64,000 nt of DNA from Imhoffiella purpurea (GCF_000585215.1 NZ_AONC01000004.1:91277-155276), one strand, 5' to 3'. Shown: positions 41,376 through 51,833, numbered from the stretch's first letter. Numbers and translations are program-made. The notes: generated from the letters alone by a model not told the origin.

Positions 41376-42059
41376 ATGACTGAGGTAACCAACGACTACC
41401 TGTCCAGCTTGGGCCTGAGGCCGTATGACCCGACCCCGGCGAAACCGAAAACGGGCGATCGAGAGCTCGGTCAGGAGGAGTTCCTCAACCTGATGATCAC
41501 GCAAATGACGAATCAGGATCCGATGAGCCCGATGGAGAACACGGACTTCATCGCCCAGATGGCACAGTTTTCGAGTCTGACCGGCATACAAGAGCTGACC
41601 ACTGCGTTCGAAACGCTTTCGCAAAGCCTTCTTCAAGGTCAGGCACTGCAGGCGGCGAGCTTGGTGGGACGAGATGTCTTGATTCCTTCCGAGACGGCTG
41701 ATCTGGAGGAGGGCGAGGGCATCAATGGCGCGATCATGCTCGACTCCAGCGCCTTGGATGTCACTGTGAGTATCAAGGACTCCGCCGGTCAGCTGGTTCG
41801 CACGCTCGATCTCGGTACCTTGAGTGCAGGGGTGCAGGATTTCGCTTGGGATGGGTATACGGAGGATGGAGAGCTGGCTCCGGAAGGCACTTACAGCTTC
41901 GAGATAGTGGGGCAGGTCGACGGGGCATCCAATGCATATGTCCCGCTTTTGCAGGGCGAGGTTCAGAGTGTGTTCACCGATAGCGTCGATGGGAGCCTGA
42001 TTCTGAATCTGAAAGAGCTGGGGAATGTCAAGTTCAGCGACGTTTTTCGTATCGGTTGA
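41376..42059 (+). CDS. flgD: Hook capping (scaffold) protein FlgD
   Basis: FlgD forms the temporary cap for hook growth. The 227 residues begin with a polar region, then GQEEFLNLMITQMTNQDPMSPMENTDFIAQMAQFSSLTGIQEL (about 30-72), the family signature. The C-terminal Tudor/Fn3-like part has QDFAWDGYTEDGELAPEGTYSFEI. TAGGAG lies 9-14 bases before the ATG. The gap of 101 nt after flgC is AT-richer but shows no clear promoter. Confidence 0.95.
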   Translation: MTEVTNDYLSSLGLRPYDPTPAKPKTGDRELGQEEFLNLMITQMTNQDPMSPMENTDFIAQMAQFSSLTGIQELTTAFETLSQSLLQGQALQAASLVGRDVLIPSETADLEEGEGINGAIMLDSSALDVTVSIKDSAGQLVRTLDLGTLSAGVQDFAWDGYTEDGELAPEGTYSFEIVGQVDGASNAYVPLLQGEVQSVFTDSVDGSLILNLKELGNVKFSDVFRIG

Positions 42060-42267
42060 ACGAGTCTCTTGCGTTTCTGTCGCCTCAATGAGAGGTGAGA
42101 GTGTGTTCGGTCTGGTGTTTCGATGACGGGTGGCAAGACCTGATGGCGTGAAATCATAACACCATTTGATTCGGGGTGTCGCCCGGATCGGTCGAGCCCG
42201 GAGAGCCGCATGGCGGACCGGCGCTCATTGAATATTGACAACCAAGGCTTCACGAAGGAGTGATCTC

Positions 42268-43635
42268 ATGGCTTTCAACATCGGGTTGAGTGGATTGACC
42301 GCGGCAGCGGCCGATCTCAAGGTGACTGGCAACAATATCGCGAATGTGGCGACCAATGGGTTCAAGCAGTCCCGCGCTGAATTTGGCGATATATTCACGC
42401 GTTCCTATGGAACCATCAGCCGCACCAATACGGGTGCCGGTGTGCGCACCATCGCGACGACTCAGCAATTCACCCAGGGAACGCTCGAGTTTTCTGGTAA
42501 CAGTCTCGATCTGTCCATTACCGGGCGCGGTTTTTTCGTTCTGAACAGCGCAGGTAACGACGATAATGTCTATACCCGCGCCGGGGCCTTTCAGGTCGAT
42601 AGCGAGGGATATATCGTGAACAACGGGTCTCCTCCGTTACGCCTGCAGGGATTTCCTCCAGTCGATCCCAGCGATCCGAACAGCACCTTCCGAACCGGAT
42701 TGAGAACCGATATGCAGGTCAATTTGGGCGATTCGCCACCGAATGCGACATCCGAGATCGCGGCGCAGATCAACCTGCGCTCTGATGCCACGACGCCGGT
42801 CGATGGAAACGGGGATCCCATAGATCCAACTGCTACTGGTGCGGGTGGATTCGAAATCGACAATCCGGACACCTACAATTTTTCGACCTCGACTACGATC
42901 TTCGACTCATTGGGAACCCCGCGCCCGGTGACGCTGTATTTCATCAAGGACGATGCCACTGGCCCTGGTGCCTGGCAAGCTCATGTGCAAATGGATGGCG
43001 CCATCGATCCGGATACATTTCCAGGCGGATCGCCGATCGCAATGGAGTTTGACACCAATGGCGTTCTAACGACCCCGAATCCCGCGTTGACGAATCTCGA
43101 GTTCGAGATGGACAACTATGAGCCCTTGAATGGCGCGACACTCGGGACGGACGATCCGACTCAGCCAATCCCCCCCCCAACGACTCCGGGTACCAATATC
43201 GTCCAATTGGATCTCACGGGCACCACTCAGTACGGCCAGAAATACGCGGTGAGCAGCCTGGAGCAGGATGGCTACACGACCGGCCGCATCACAGGTGTCG
43301 ACGCCGACGAGGAGGGTGTGATCTTCGTCCGTTATTCCAACGGCCGGGCGCTGCCGCTCGGTCAGGTGGCCCTGGCCGACTTCGACAATACGCAGGGTCT
43401 CCAGCAGATCGGCGACACTTCATGGGCCGAGACCACGGACTCTGGCAATCCGGTGATCTTTTCGCCTGGGACAGGCAGCTTGGGCCTCATCCAAGGGGGG
43501 GCGCTGGAGACCTCGAACGTCGACCTGGCGACCGAGCTGGTCAATCTGATCACCGCTCAGCGCAACTATCAGGCGAATTCGAAGACTATCAGCGCGGCCG
43601 ACACCATCACCCAGTCGATATTGAATATCCAGTAA
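42268..43635 (+). CDS. flgE: Flagellar hook protein FlgE
   Basis: FlgE builds the hook, whose length FliK measures. ATG 42268 has AAGGAG seven bases before it; the frame's extension to 42235 is not needed. The 455 residues begin MAFNIGLSGLTAAAADLKVTGNNIANVATNGFKQSRAEF and end in a helix with TELVNLITAQRNYQANSKTISAAD. Between them are a surface-exposed variable region (about 150-300) and a Pro run near 300. The 208-nt gap before it holds no promoter or terminator I can support. Confidence 0.96.
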   Translation: MAFNIGLSGLTAAAADLKVTGNNIANVATNGFKQSRAEFGDIFTRSYGTISRTNTGAGVRTIATTQQFTQGTLEFSGNSLDLSITGRGFFVLNSAGNDDNVYTRAGAFQVDSEGYIVNNGSPPLRLQGFPPVDPSDPNSTFRTGLRTDMQVNLGDSPPNATSEIAAQINLRSDATTPVDGNGDPIDPTATGAGGFEIDNPDTYNFSTSTTIFDSLGTPRPVTLYFIKDDATGPGAWQAHVQMDGAIDPDTFPGGSPIAMEFDTNGVLTTPNPALTNLEFEMDNYEPLNGATLGTDDPTQPIPPPTTPGTNIVQLDLTGTTQYGQKYAVSSLEQDGYTTGRITGVDADEEGVIFVRYSNGRALPLGQVALADFDNTQGLQQIGDTSWAETTDSGNPVIFSPGTGSLGLIQGGALETSNVDLATELVNLITAQRNYQANSKTISAADTITQSILNIQ

Positions 43636-43734
43636 CCCCAATCGTTCTGGCAGTGTCGTTGAACTGAGCGCGTCGTCGGAGGGTCCGGTTCGCCGGATCG
43701 TCCCGCGACGGCCAGCCTTGCAGGAGTCGATACC

Positions 43735-44478
43735 ATGGATCGCTTTCTCTATCTCGCCATGTCGGGTGCCAAGGAGACGGCCTATGCGCAGGCCATCAAC
43801 AACCACAATCTGGCGAATGCGACGACCCATGGGTTTCGTCAGGCGCTCGGCGATGCCTATACGGTTCCTGACCGTGGTCCGGTCTACGATTCGAGGGACT
43901 ACGTTCAGATCAGGGACGAGGTGATCGATTTCAGCTATGGGACGTTTCAGAGCACCGGGCGCGATCTCGACATCGCGATCGAGGGCGAGGGTTTCATCGC
44001 CGTCCAGACACCGGACGGTGGCGAGGCCTATACCCGGGCAGGCAATCTGCACATCGATCCGACGGGCATTCTACGGACCGACCGCGGGCTTCCCGTGCTT
44101 GGCGATGGTGGAGGCCCCATCGCCATTCCACCCAACGAAAGTCTGCTGATCGGCACGGACGGCACCATCACCATTCGGCCCCTTGGTTCCAACCCCAATG
44201 CCCTGGCGGCCGTCGATCGGATTCGTCTGGTCAACCCCGATCTCGCGACCTTGAAGCGCTCGGAGGATGGCCTGATTCGTGCTCAAGATGGTCAGGAGCC
44301 GGTGGCGGATGCCAATGTCCGGGTCATCACGGGCATGCTGGAGACGAGCAACGTCAATACCGTGGCGGCCTTGACCGAGATGATCGAGTTGTCTCGTCAT
44401 TTCGAGACCCAGATCAAGATGATGGAAGCCGCCGATAATGTTGAGAAAACGCACAATCGTTTGCTGGCGAACAGTTGA
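43735..44478 (+). CDS. flgF: Flagellar distal rod protein FlgF
   Basis: FlgF is a rod component. The 247 residues begin MDRFLYLAMSGAKETAYAQAINNHNLANATTHGFRQ and end with NTVAALTEMIELSRHFETQIKMMEAADN. EGEGFIAVQTPDGGEAYTRAGN is the usual hook/rod signature. AGGAGTC precedes the ATG. It is 50 nt before flgG. Confidence 0.95.
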   Translation: MDRFLYLAMSGAKETAYAQAINNHNLANATTHGFRQALGDAYTVPDRGPVYDSRDYVQIRDEVIDFSYGTFQSTGRDLDIAIEGEGFIAVQTPDGGEAYTRAGNLHIDPTGILRTDRGLPVLGDGGGPIAIPPNESLLIGTDGTITIRPLGSNPNALAAVDRIRLVNPDLATLKRSEDGLIRAQDGQEPVADANVRVITGMLETSNVNTVAALTEMIELSRHFETQIKMMEAADNVEKTHNRLLANS

Positions 44479-44528
44479 TGCCGGACGCCGCGCGAGCATG
44501 GCCTGAATGAAATGCACGGAGATCGATC

Positions 44529-45320
44529 ATGAACGAAGCCCTTTGGATCGCCAAGACAGGCCTGGACGCGCAGCAGACCCGCATGTCCGTGGTCTCGAAC
44601 AATCTCGCGAACGTCAATACCAATGGCTACAAGAAGGGGCGCGCCGTTTTCGAGGATCTCATCTATCAGACCATTCGCCAGCCCGGCGCCCAGGCGACCC
44701 AGGAGGCCCAGCTGCCTTCGGGCTTGATGCTGGGAACCGGTGTGCGCACGGTCGCGACCGAGAAGCTGTTCACGCAGGGTGGCTTCGCTCAGACCGAGAA
44801 TTCGCTCGACATCGCGATCGAGGGCCGTGGTTTCTTCCAGATTCTCATGCCCAACGGCGAATTGGGATACACCCGTGACGGTTCCTTTCAGCTGAACGCC
44901 AACGGCGAGGTCGTAATGTCCAATGGCTATGCCGTACAGCCGGGGCTGGTGGTTCCCGAGAACGCGCTGACCGTCACGGTCGGCAAGGACGGTACGGTGA
45001 CGGCACAGCTCCCGGATCAGGTCGATCCCGTTCAGCTGGGCAATATCCAGCTGGCGGATTTCGTCAATCCGGCCGGTCTGCAGCCGGTGGGCGAGAATAT
45101 CTATCTGGAAACGGCCGCATCGGGCGCGGCTCAGCAGGCCAATCCCGGGCAGAACGGTGTCGGCAGCGTCATCCAGGGTGCCTTGGAGACCAGTAACGTC
45201 AATATGGCGGAGGAGTTGGTCAACATGATCGAGACGCAGCGCGCCTACGAGGTCAATTCCAAGGCCATCGCCGCGGCGGATGGCATGCTGCAGTTCGTCA
45301 ACAACAACCTGGCCCGCTAG
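44529..45320 (+). CDS. flgG: Flagellar distal rod protein FlgG
   Basis: FlgG makes the distal rod that runs through the P- and L-rings. It is 263 residues (E. coli 260), beginning MNEALWIAKTGLDAQQTRMSVVSNNLANVNTNGYKKGRAVF, with EGRGFFQILMPNGELGYTRDGSFQ and a C-terminal MAEELVNMIETQRAYEVNSKAI. All family regions are intact. It is 11 nt before flgH. Confidence 0.97.
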   Translation: MNEALWIAKTGLDAQQTRMSVVSNNLANVNTNGYKKGRAVFEDLIYQTIRQPGAQATQEAQLPSGLMLGTGVRTVATEKLFTQGGFAQTENSLDIAIEGRGFFQILMPNGELGYTRDGSFQLNANGEVVMSNGYAVQPGLVVPENALTVTVGKDGTVTAQLPDQVDPVQLGNIQLADFVNPAGLQPVGENIYLETAASGAAQQANPGQNGVGSVIQGALETSNVNMAEELVNMIETQRAYEVNSKAIAAADGMLQFVNNNLAR

Positions 45321-45331
45321 CCGAGCGGGGG

Positions 45332-46030
45332 ATGGCGGCAATGATGCGCTTCACGACTCTTCTGCTGGGTGTGGCCGCGAGCCTGTCGCTGGCGGCCTGC
45401 AGCACCATCAATCCGCCCCGCCCCGGGGATTCCGCCGAATATCGCCCCGTGGCCCCCATCGCGCCCGTTCCGGCCGACTTCAACAAGGGGGCCATCTATC
45501 AGGCATCCCAGTCGCAAGGGCTGTTCGAGGACTACAAGGCGCGCCACGTCGGTGATCTGGTCACGGTGGAGCTGGTCGAGAAGACGGATGCCAAGAAGTC
45601 GTCGGCGACCAGCACCTCGAAGGATTCGGGGGTCGACTTCAGCCTCGGCGATATCTCGGTGGCCGGGCGCACGCTCGCCGGCGCCGATCTGCTGGTGGGC
45701 TCAGGAGATGGATCGCGGACCTTCGATGGCTCGGGCGACTCCAGCCAAAGCAACTCGCTGACCGGCGATATCACGGTCACGGTCGCCGAGGTCCTGCCCA
45801 ACGGCAATCTCGTCATTCAGGGCGAGAAATGGCTGAGCATCAATCAGGGATCCGAATACGTGCGCCTGCGCGGCATCATTCGACCGGTCGATATCTCCAC
45901 CACCAATACGGTCCAGTCGACCCAGATCGCCAACGCCGAGGTCTCCTACGGAGGCACCGGAACCCTGCGCGACAGCAATGCGCCCGGTTGGCTGACCCGT
46001 TTCTTCAACAGCCCACTCTGGCCGATCTGA
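45332..46030 (+). CDS. flgH: Flagellar L-ring lipoprotein FlgH
   Basis: FlgH forms the outer-membrane L-ring. The 232 residues carry a lipoprotein signal peptide with lipobox LAAC (Cys23). The mature protein has GAIYQASQSQGLFEDYKARHVGDLVTVELVE and ITVTVAEVLPNGNLVIQGEKWLSINQGSEYVRLRGIIRP, and ends GWLTRFFNSPLWPI. ATG 45332 is used; in-frame ATGs at 45341 and 45344 are possible alternatives. Confidence 0.96.
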   Translation: MAAMMRFTTLLLGVAASLSLAACSTINPPRPGDSAEYRPVAPIAPVPADFNKGAIYQASQSQGLFEDYKARHVGDLVTVELVEKTDAKKSSATSTSKDSGVDFSLGDISVAGRTLAGADLLVGSGDGSRTFDGSGDSSQSNSLTGDITVTVAEVLPNGNLVIQGEKWLSINQGSEYVRLRGIIRPVDISTTNTVQSTQIANAEVSYGGTGTLRDSNAPGWLTRFFNSPLWPI

Positions 46031-46057
46031 CGACTCGGTCCGAATCCTGAGCGGAGA

Positions 46058-47251
46058 ATGTCCATGAAGAGAATCCGATCGCTCGCATTCGTCGCCTGCA
46101 TCGCCTGCCTGGGATGGTCCGGCGTGGCGACCGTGCACGCGGGCAATAACGATCCGCTCGACGAATACGGCTTGAGAACCGGATCCGGCGGCAACGAGGA
46201 CCTGGGGCTGGAACGCATCAAGGATCTCGCCAATATCGCCGGTGTGCGCACAAACCAGCTGGTGGGATATGGCCTGGTCGTGGGGCTCAACGGTACCGGA
46301 GATCAGACGACCCAGTCGCCCTTCACGGTCCAGAGCCTGAAGAACATGCTGGGGCAGTTGGGGGTCACCGTGCCTTCGGGCTCCAACCCCCAGACCAAGA
46401 ACGTCGCCGCCGTCATGATCACGGCGGATCTGCCGGCCTTCGCCAAGCCGGGACAGCAACTGGACGTCACCGTCTCGTCGCTCGGAAACGCCAAGAGTCT
46501 TCGCGGTGGAACCTTGCTGATGACCCCCCTCAAGGGCGCCGACGGTCAGGTCTATGCGATGGCTCAGGGGAATCTCACGGTCGGGGGCTTCGGCGCGGAT
46601 GGGGCCGACGGCAGCCGCATCACGGTCAATATCCCGAGTGTCGGGCGCATCATGGATGGCGCGACGGTCGAGCGCGAGGTGCCGAGCGGGTTCTCCAGCG
46701 GCGGCTCGCTGGTCCTGAACCTCAAGGAGCCGGACTTCACGACCGCCAGCCGCATGGCCGATATCATCAATCAGTATTATGCCGACGACATCGCCCAGCC
46801 GCTCGACGCCACTTCCGTAGAGGTGCGCGCGCCGAGCGATCCTGGTCAGCGGGTTTCCTTCGCCTCGCAGATCGAGAATCTGGAGGTGGCGGTCGCCGAG
46901 CCCCCCGCGCGCGTCGTCATCAACGCGCGAACGGGAACCGTCGTGATCGGTTCCGGGGTCAAGGTGCTGCCGGCGGCCGTGTCGCACGGCAATCTGACGG
47001 TCACCATCGCCGAGAATGCCGGTGTTTCTCAGCCTCAGCCGTTCGGTCAGGGGCGGACCGCCGTGGTTCCTCAGAGCGATATCAACATCGAGCAGGACGA
47101 CAATCGCATGTTCCTCTTCGCCCCCGGAACATCCTTGGGCGATATCGTCGAGGCGGTCAACGAGGTCGGCGCGGCCCCGGGCGATCTGGTCGCCATTCTG
47201 GAGGCGCTGCGCGAGGTCGGTGCGCTACGGGCCGACCTGGTCGTCATCTGA
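46058..47251 (+). CDS. flgI: Flagellar P-ring protein FlgI
   Basis: FlgI is the periplasmic P-ring subunit assembled with FlgA. The 397 residues have a signal peptide (about 1-28, [20 protein letters not shown]) and the family core [34 protein letters not shown], with the C-terminal [38 protein letters not shown]. It is somewhat longer than E. coli FlgI, due to a short insertion after the signal peptide. ATG 46058 or the in-frame ATG at 46064 may be used. Confidence 0.96.
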   Translation: MSMKRIRSLAFVACIACLGWSGVATVHAGNNDPLDEYGLRTGSGGNEDLGLERIKDLANIAGVRTNQLVGYGLVVGLNGTGDQTTQSPFTVQSLKNMLGQLGVTVPSGSNPQTKNVAAVMITADLPAFAKPGQQLDVTVSSLGNAKSLRGGTLLMTPLKGADGQVYAMAQGNLTVGGFGADGADGSRITVNIPSVGRIMDGATVEREVPSGFSSGGSLVLNLKEPDFTTASRMADIINQYYADDIAQPLDATSVEVRAPSDPGQRVSFASQIENLEVAVAEPPARVVINARTGTVVIGSGVKVLPAAVSHGNLTVTIAENAGVSQPQPFGQGRTAVVPQSDINIEQDDNRMFLFAPGTSLGDIVEAVNEVGAAPGDLVAILEALREVGALRADLVVI

Positions 47252-47257
47252 TCCGCC

Positions 47258-48283
47258 ATGATCTCGTCCTCCAGCCTATCCGGCGCGGCAGTCAAGGCAG
47301 GCGTTCAGACCGGCCTCGTCAGCGATCCGGCCAGCTATCATTCCTTGCAGCGAACCGCCAAGCAGGGAGGTGAGGCCGGATTGGAGGCGGCCGCGAGGGC
47401 GTTCGAATCATTGATGGTCGGACAGATGCTGAAACAGATGCGTGCCGCCTCGTTCGGCGAAGGCATGCTCGACTCGGCTCAGAGCAAGCTCTATCAGGAT
47501 CTCTACGACCAGCAGATCGCCAGCGTCATCAGTCAGGGCGATGGTTTGGGCATCCGCAAGGCCCTGGTGCGTCAGCTGGCCCCTCAATTTTCCGAGGATC
47601 CTGACGAGCGCGATCCCTCTTCCTTGGAATTGCCCGAGCGGAATATGGCGCTCAGACCGCTCGTCCGTCATCAAGTTGACGCCTCTACGTCTGAGAGTGC
47701 GAGCGATGTCGAAAAGACGGCATCGGCCAACTCGGTTTCGGTTCGTCCATCGGCGGGTCAGTGGCCACCGGCCAGTCCGGAGGACTTCGTCGGCTATCTC
47801 AAGCCGTATGCCGATCGGGCGGCCGAGGCGCTTGGTATGGATACCAGCATCCTGCTCGCTCAAAGCGCCTTGGAGACGGGCTGGGGCAAGCACGTGCCGC
47901 GACATTCCGATGGCAGCAGCAGCTACAACCTCTTCGGCATCAAGGCGGACCGCAGCTGGGAGGGCGATCGGGTCAGCGTCGGCACCCTGGAGTATCGCAA
48001 CGGTGTGGCACGGCGCGAGCAAGCCAAATTTCGCGCCTATGCCGATCCGGCCGAGTCTTTCGTCGACTATGTCGCCTTTCTAAGGCGCAATCCGCGCTAT
48101 CGTGATGCATTGCGAAGCACCGATGCCGAGGACTTCATCCGTGGGCTGCAGTCGGCCGGCTATGCGACCGATCCACGCTATGCGTCCAAGGTACTGGGCA
48201 TTCGCGATCGCGTCATGGCGCTCGGGGCCGAGCTCGAGACTCAAGTCTCCAGGTTTGCGGCCGATAGTCCGAACGAAGTGTAA
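47258..48283 (+). CDS. flgJ: Rod-cap and peptidoglycan hydrolase FlgJ
   Basis: FlgJ caps the growing rod and opens peptidoglycan. The 341 residues contain the N-terminal rod-binding domain (about 40-105; AARAFESLMVGQMLKQMRAASF and YQDLYDQQIASVISQGDGLGI), a linker, and a C-terminal glucosaminidase domain (about 175-330) with catalytic Glu in SALETGWGKH, plus NLFGIKADRSWEGDRV. Such dual-domain FlgJ is typical of beta- and gammaproteobacteria. It is six nt after flgI. Confidence 0.96.
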   Translation: MISSSSLSGAAVKAGVQTGLVSDPASYHSLQRTAKQGGEAGLEAAARAFESLMVGQMLKQMRAASFGEGMLDSAQSKLYQDLYDQQIASVISQGDGLGIRKALVRQLAPQFSEDPDERDPSSLELPERNMALRPLVRHQVDASTSESASDVEKTASANSVSVRPSAGQWPPASPEDFVGYLKPYADRAAEALGMDTSILLAQSALETGWGKHVPRHSDGSSSYNLFGIKADRSWEGDRVSVGTLEYRNGVARREQAKFRAYADPAESFVDYVAFLRRNPRYRDALRSTDAEDFIRGLQSAGYATDPRYASKVLGIRDRVMALGAELETQVSRFAADSPNEV

Positions 48284-48358
48284 GCAGGATGTCAGGGGCA
48301 GTCGTATGCGGTTGTTCGCGCTGATTTCGCCTGATTACTTCATCCGCAAGGTGGTCTT

Positions 48359-50554
48359 ATGAGCCTACTCCAAGTCGCACTCACTGGCCTCAGGGCCCAT
48401 CAGACAGCCTTGTCGACCACGGGGCATAACATCTCCAATGCCTCGACCGAAGGCTACAGTCGACAACGAGCCGATTTGTACGCCAATAAACCCGAGTATT
48501 TCGGCGGGAACTATCTCGGGACAGGGGTTCAGGTCTCCACCATTCAGCGGCTGCAGAGCGATTTGATCGATACTGCGCTGCGGTCGAGCTTGACGGACCA
48601 CTCCTATGCAGCGGCCTTGGCCTCGCAGGCCGAGCAACTGGATACCCTGTTCGCGGACGAGAGCACCGGGCTCGAACCGGTTCTCGAGCGTTTTTTGAAT
48701 TCGGCCCAGGATGTCGCCAGCGACCCGACCTCCATGTCGTCGCGAACCGTCATGTTGGAAGAGTCCGTGTCCCTGGCGGAGCGGTTCAATTCAATCGCCA
48801 GGCAGCTTGAAGAGCAGCGGACCCTGATCAACGGCCAGATCGAAACCTCGGTAGCCGAAATCAACGATTACGCCACCGCGTTGGCCAAACTCAACGGACA
48901 GATCGTCTCCGGGGGTTCGGTGGGTGAGATGCCGAACGATCTGCTCGACCAGCGTGACAATCTGTTGCGAAAACTGGCCGAGAAGGTCGATGTCAGCGTG
49001 ACGTCTCAAGATAACGGAGCGCTCAACGTCTTTATAGGGACGGGGCAGGCGCTGGTCGTCAATTCGACGGCGAACGAGCTGGTCGTGGACAACCTGTCGG
49101 GCGATCCGGTGAATCCGGATATTGGTGTCAGATCATCAGTTACCGGTGCCGTATCCAAAATTACCCGATTCATTTCCGGAGGGGAGATCGGGGGGTTGGT
49201 CGATGCTCGCAACGATCTTCTCGATCGTTCCCAGAACGAGCTCGGTTTGATTGCACTGAACATCGCGGAGTCCTACAACGCGCAAAATCGGCTTGGGCTG
49301 GATATGGACGGTCAACTCGGCACAGATATATTCAATATGCCCGAGGTGACTGTCAATTCCAATTTTTTGAACGATGCGACTGGAAATCCGGCGGTTGTCA
49401 TCGAAGAAGCCTCTGCGATGACGGCAAGCGATTATCGATTGATCTATGACGGGACGGATTATCAACTCAAGCGGCTTTCCGACGATACCAATGTGACGCT
49501 GATTCCGGAAGCGGCAGCGGCGCATAATGTCGCCAATAACGAAACCAACGATCCGGAAGTCGAAGTGACGGATCCTGCGAGTTTCGATTCGGGGGGGTAT
49601 ACGCTGAATTATAATGGTACGAATTATAGCCTGACACGCTTGTCCGACAGCACGGTCATTGCGCTTGCTCCCGACCCGAATGATGCGAATGTATTGATCG
49701 GCGAGGGTATGAGAATAGATACCACTGAGCTCACTTCTGCGATTAACAACGACTCTTGGGATATCAGTCCGACTGGTGCGGTTACGGCAGATGGACTCAG
49801 AATCGACACATCCTCGATCACTGGGGCTGAGCGCGGCGACAATTGGCTGATTCAGCCGACCCGAAATGCGGCCTCGCAGCTGTCGGTTTCGATGACGGAT
49901 CCAGCCGACCTCGCGGCTGCCGCAGCGGTGAAGGTCGAGCCTAGCGAGCTCAATACCGGATCTGCGGTGATCGATAGCGTCCGTGCGATCGATACGACGG
50001 ACTCTGCAACCCTGTTCAAGGAGGCGCTCGTCACCTATGACGAGGCGACGACAAGTTATTCGGTGATGACGCTGGAGGATGTTGCGGGTGTCGATACCTG
50101 GGTTGCCGTCTCTCCGACTCCATCGGTGAGTACAAAGGACGGGATTACGACCATCAGTGCCAATGGGTGGGAATTGACGCTTTCGGGCACTCCAGATGAT
50201 CAGGATCGTTTTATCGTCAGTCGCAACGACACCTTTGAAGGTGATAATCGGAACATGCTTGCGATGTCGGATATAGAAGATAAGCAATTGATCGAGGGTA
50301 AGACCACGATTCAAGGCGGTTATACGGACATCATCGCGAGCGTGGGAACTCAAACGGAACGCGCCCAAATTCTGCGCGATTCGAGCGCGACCTTGCTCGA
50401 ATCGGCTCAGGCCAAGCGAGAGGCCTTGTCTGGAGTGAATCTGGACGAAGAGGCGGCCGATCTGATTCGCTATCAACAAGCCTATCAGGCATCGGCCCAA
50501 GTGATTAATGTTGCCAGAACACTCTTCGATACGATTCTGAACGCTGTCGGCTGA
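48359..50554 (+). CDS. flgK: Hook-filament junction protein FlgK with enlarged outer domain
   Basis: FlgK (HAP1) joins hook and filament. The 731 residues are far longer than E. coli FlgK (547). The N-terminal MSLLQVALTGLRAHQTALSTTGHNISNASTEGYSRQRADL and C-terminal GVNLDEEAADLIRYQQAYQASAQVINVARTLFDTIL are canonical. The extra length lies in the middle, where two related units with Y-x-L-x-Y-x-G-T-x-Y and RLSD occur near 49420-49510 and 49590-49675. AAGGTGG precedes the ATG. The middle is AT-richer than the ends. Confidence 0.95.
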   Translation: MSLLQVALTGLRAHQTALSTTGHNISNASTEGYSRQRADLYANKPEYFGGNYLGTGVQVSTIQRLQSDLIDTALRSSLTDHSYAAALASQAEQLDTLFADESTGLEPVLERFLNSAQDVASDPTSMSSRTVMLEESVSLAERFNSIARQLEEQRTLINGQIETSVAEINDYATALAKLNGQIVSGGSVGEMPNDLLDQRDNLLRKLAEKVDVSVTSQDNGALNVFIGTGQALVVNSTANELVVDNLSGDPVNPDIGVRSSVTGAVSKITRFISGGEIGGLVDARNDLLDRSQNELGLIALNIAESYNAQNRLGLDMDGQLGTDIFNMPEVTVNSNFLNDATGNPAVVIEEASAMTASDYRLIYDGTDYQLKRLSDDTNVTLIPEAAAAHNVANNETNDPEVEVTDPASFDSGGYTLNYNGTNYSLTRLSDSTVIALAPDPNDANVLIGEGMRIDTTELTSAINNDSWDISPTGAVTADGLRIDTSSITGAERGDNWLIQPTRNAASQLSVSMTDPADLAAAAAVKVEPSELNTGSAVIDSVRAIDTTDSATLFKEALVTYDEATTSYSVMTLEDVAGVDTWVAVSPTPSVSTKDGITTISANGWELTLSGTPDDQDRFIVSRNDTFEGDNRNMLAMSDIEDKQLIEGKTTIQGGYTDIIASVGTQTERAQILRDSSATLLESAQAKREALSGVNLDEEAADLIRYQQAYQASAQVINVARTLFDTILNAVG

Positions 50555-50573
50555 CAACGTCTGGAGAAAGGAT

Positions 50574-51833
50574 ATGCGCCTGTCGAGCAATCAGATATTC
50601 CAATCGGGCCTTTCGGCGATGCAGAGGGCCCAGTCCAACCTGAACCATACCAATCTGCAGATGGCGACTGGGAGGAGGATCTTGACGCCATCCGATGATC
50701 CGAGCGGAGCGACAGTGTCTATACAGCTCTTGGCGGCGATCAACGCGACGAAGCAGCATCAGCGCAACGTGGATTTGGCGCAGCCGCGATTGGAGCAGGA
50801 AGAGGCGCACTTGAACTCCTATGAACACTATCTGAATCGTGCCCGAGAACTCATTGTCCTCGGCAATAACGATACCTACAATGACGAGAATAGAAAAAGC
50901 ATCGCCAGTGAGATTCGTGATTTGCGAGAAGGCATATTGGGTCTTGCAAATACGAAGGATTCGAATGGGGAATATCTGTTCTCAGGGACGGAGTCCTTCG
51001 TTCAACCGTTCGTTGCGGACGGCGATGATGTCGTTTCTTATGTGGGGGCCGATGGAGAGGGCGCTGTCAGAGATGTCGCTATCAGCGCGACACGCTCGAT
51101 TCAGGTTGGCGATACCGGTCGATCCGTTTTCATGGATATCCCGGAGAAGAGTGGCAAGATCATCGAGGCCCTTGTGGCCGATCACAACACCGGGACACTA
51201 GTCGTTGATGAGACGAAGGTCGTGGATTCGGAGGAGTATGATCTTCATTCTGGTGAACGTTTCAGTATTGAGTTTACATACGATGCGATGACGACCAAGA
51301 TGAATTATGCCGTCTACGATTCCTCAGCCCCCCCTGCGCCCGTCACGGATAAGGATGGAAACCCTATTCAAGGAGAGTTCGACGAAGATTCTCCAATAGA
51401 ATTCGCTGGGCGCAGCGTAAGTCTTACCGGAGTTCCTGCCGCGGGTGATACGGTGGTCTCTCAGCCCGCTCGATACGTCGATATTTTCGATACGCTCGAT
51501 GCTGTTGCATCTGCACTGGAATCACCCTTGACTCAAGATGCAGATAAAGATTCCCTGGCCGATAAAATCGCCATCGCGCTCAAGAATGTTGATTCCGGCC
51601 TGGACAGAATGAATGAAATTAGGACCTCTGTCGGCTTACGGCTCAGTGCGATAGACATTCAGACCGACTTGAATGCTGAGCGTCAGCTCGACTTGGAGTC
51701 CACTCTGTCCGACGTTCGGGATCTCGACTATGCAGAAGCGATTAGCAGATTCGAAATGGAAGATATCGTTCTGCAGGCTGCTCAGAAAACTTTCGCACAA
51801 GTCGGCAGGATGAGTTTGTTCAATTTTATGTGA
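50574..51833 (+). CDS. flgL: Hook-filament junction protein FlgL
   Basis: FlgL (HAP3) sits between FlgK and the filament. The 419 residues begin MRLSSNQIFQSGLSAMQRAQSNLNHTNLQMATGRRILTPSDDPSGA, with the D0/D1 helices related to flagellin, and end DLDYAEAISRFEMEDIVLQAAQKTFAQVGRMSLFNFM. A variable outer domain occupies about 130-310. GGAGAAAGG lies upstream of the ATG. It is the last recognised structural flagellar gene in the window. Confidence 0.95.
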   Translation: MRLSSNQIFQSGLSAMQRAQSNLNHTNLQMATGRRILTPSDDPSGATVSIQLLAAINATKQHQRNVDLAQPRLEQEEAHLNSYEHYLNRARELIVLGNNDTYNDENRKSIASEIRDLREGILGLANTKDSNGEYLFSGTESFVQPFVADGDDVVSYVGADGEGAVRDVAISATRSIQVGDTGRSVFMDIPEKSGKIIEALVADHNTGTLVVDETKVVDSEEYDLHSGERFSIEFTYDAMTTKMNYAVYDSSAPPAPVTDKDGNPIQGEFDEDSPIEFAGRSVSLTGVPAAGDTVVSQPARYVDIFDTLDAVASALESPLTQDADKDSLADKIAIALKNVDSGLDRMNEIRTSVGLRLSAIDIQTDLNAERQLDLESTLSDVRDLDYAEAISRFEMEDIVLQAAQKTFAQVGRMSLFNFM

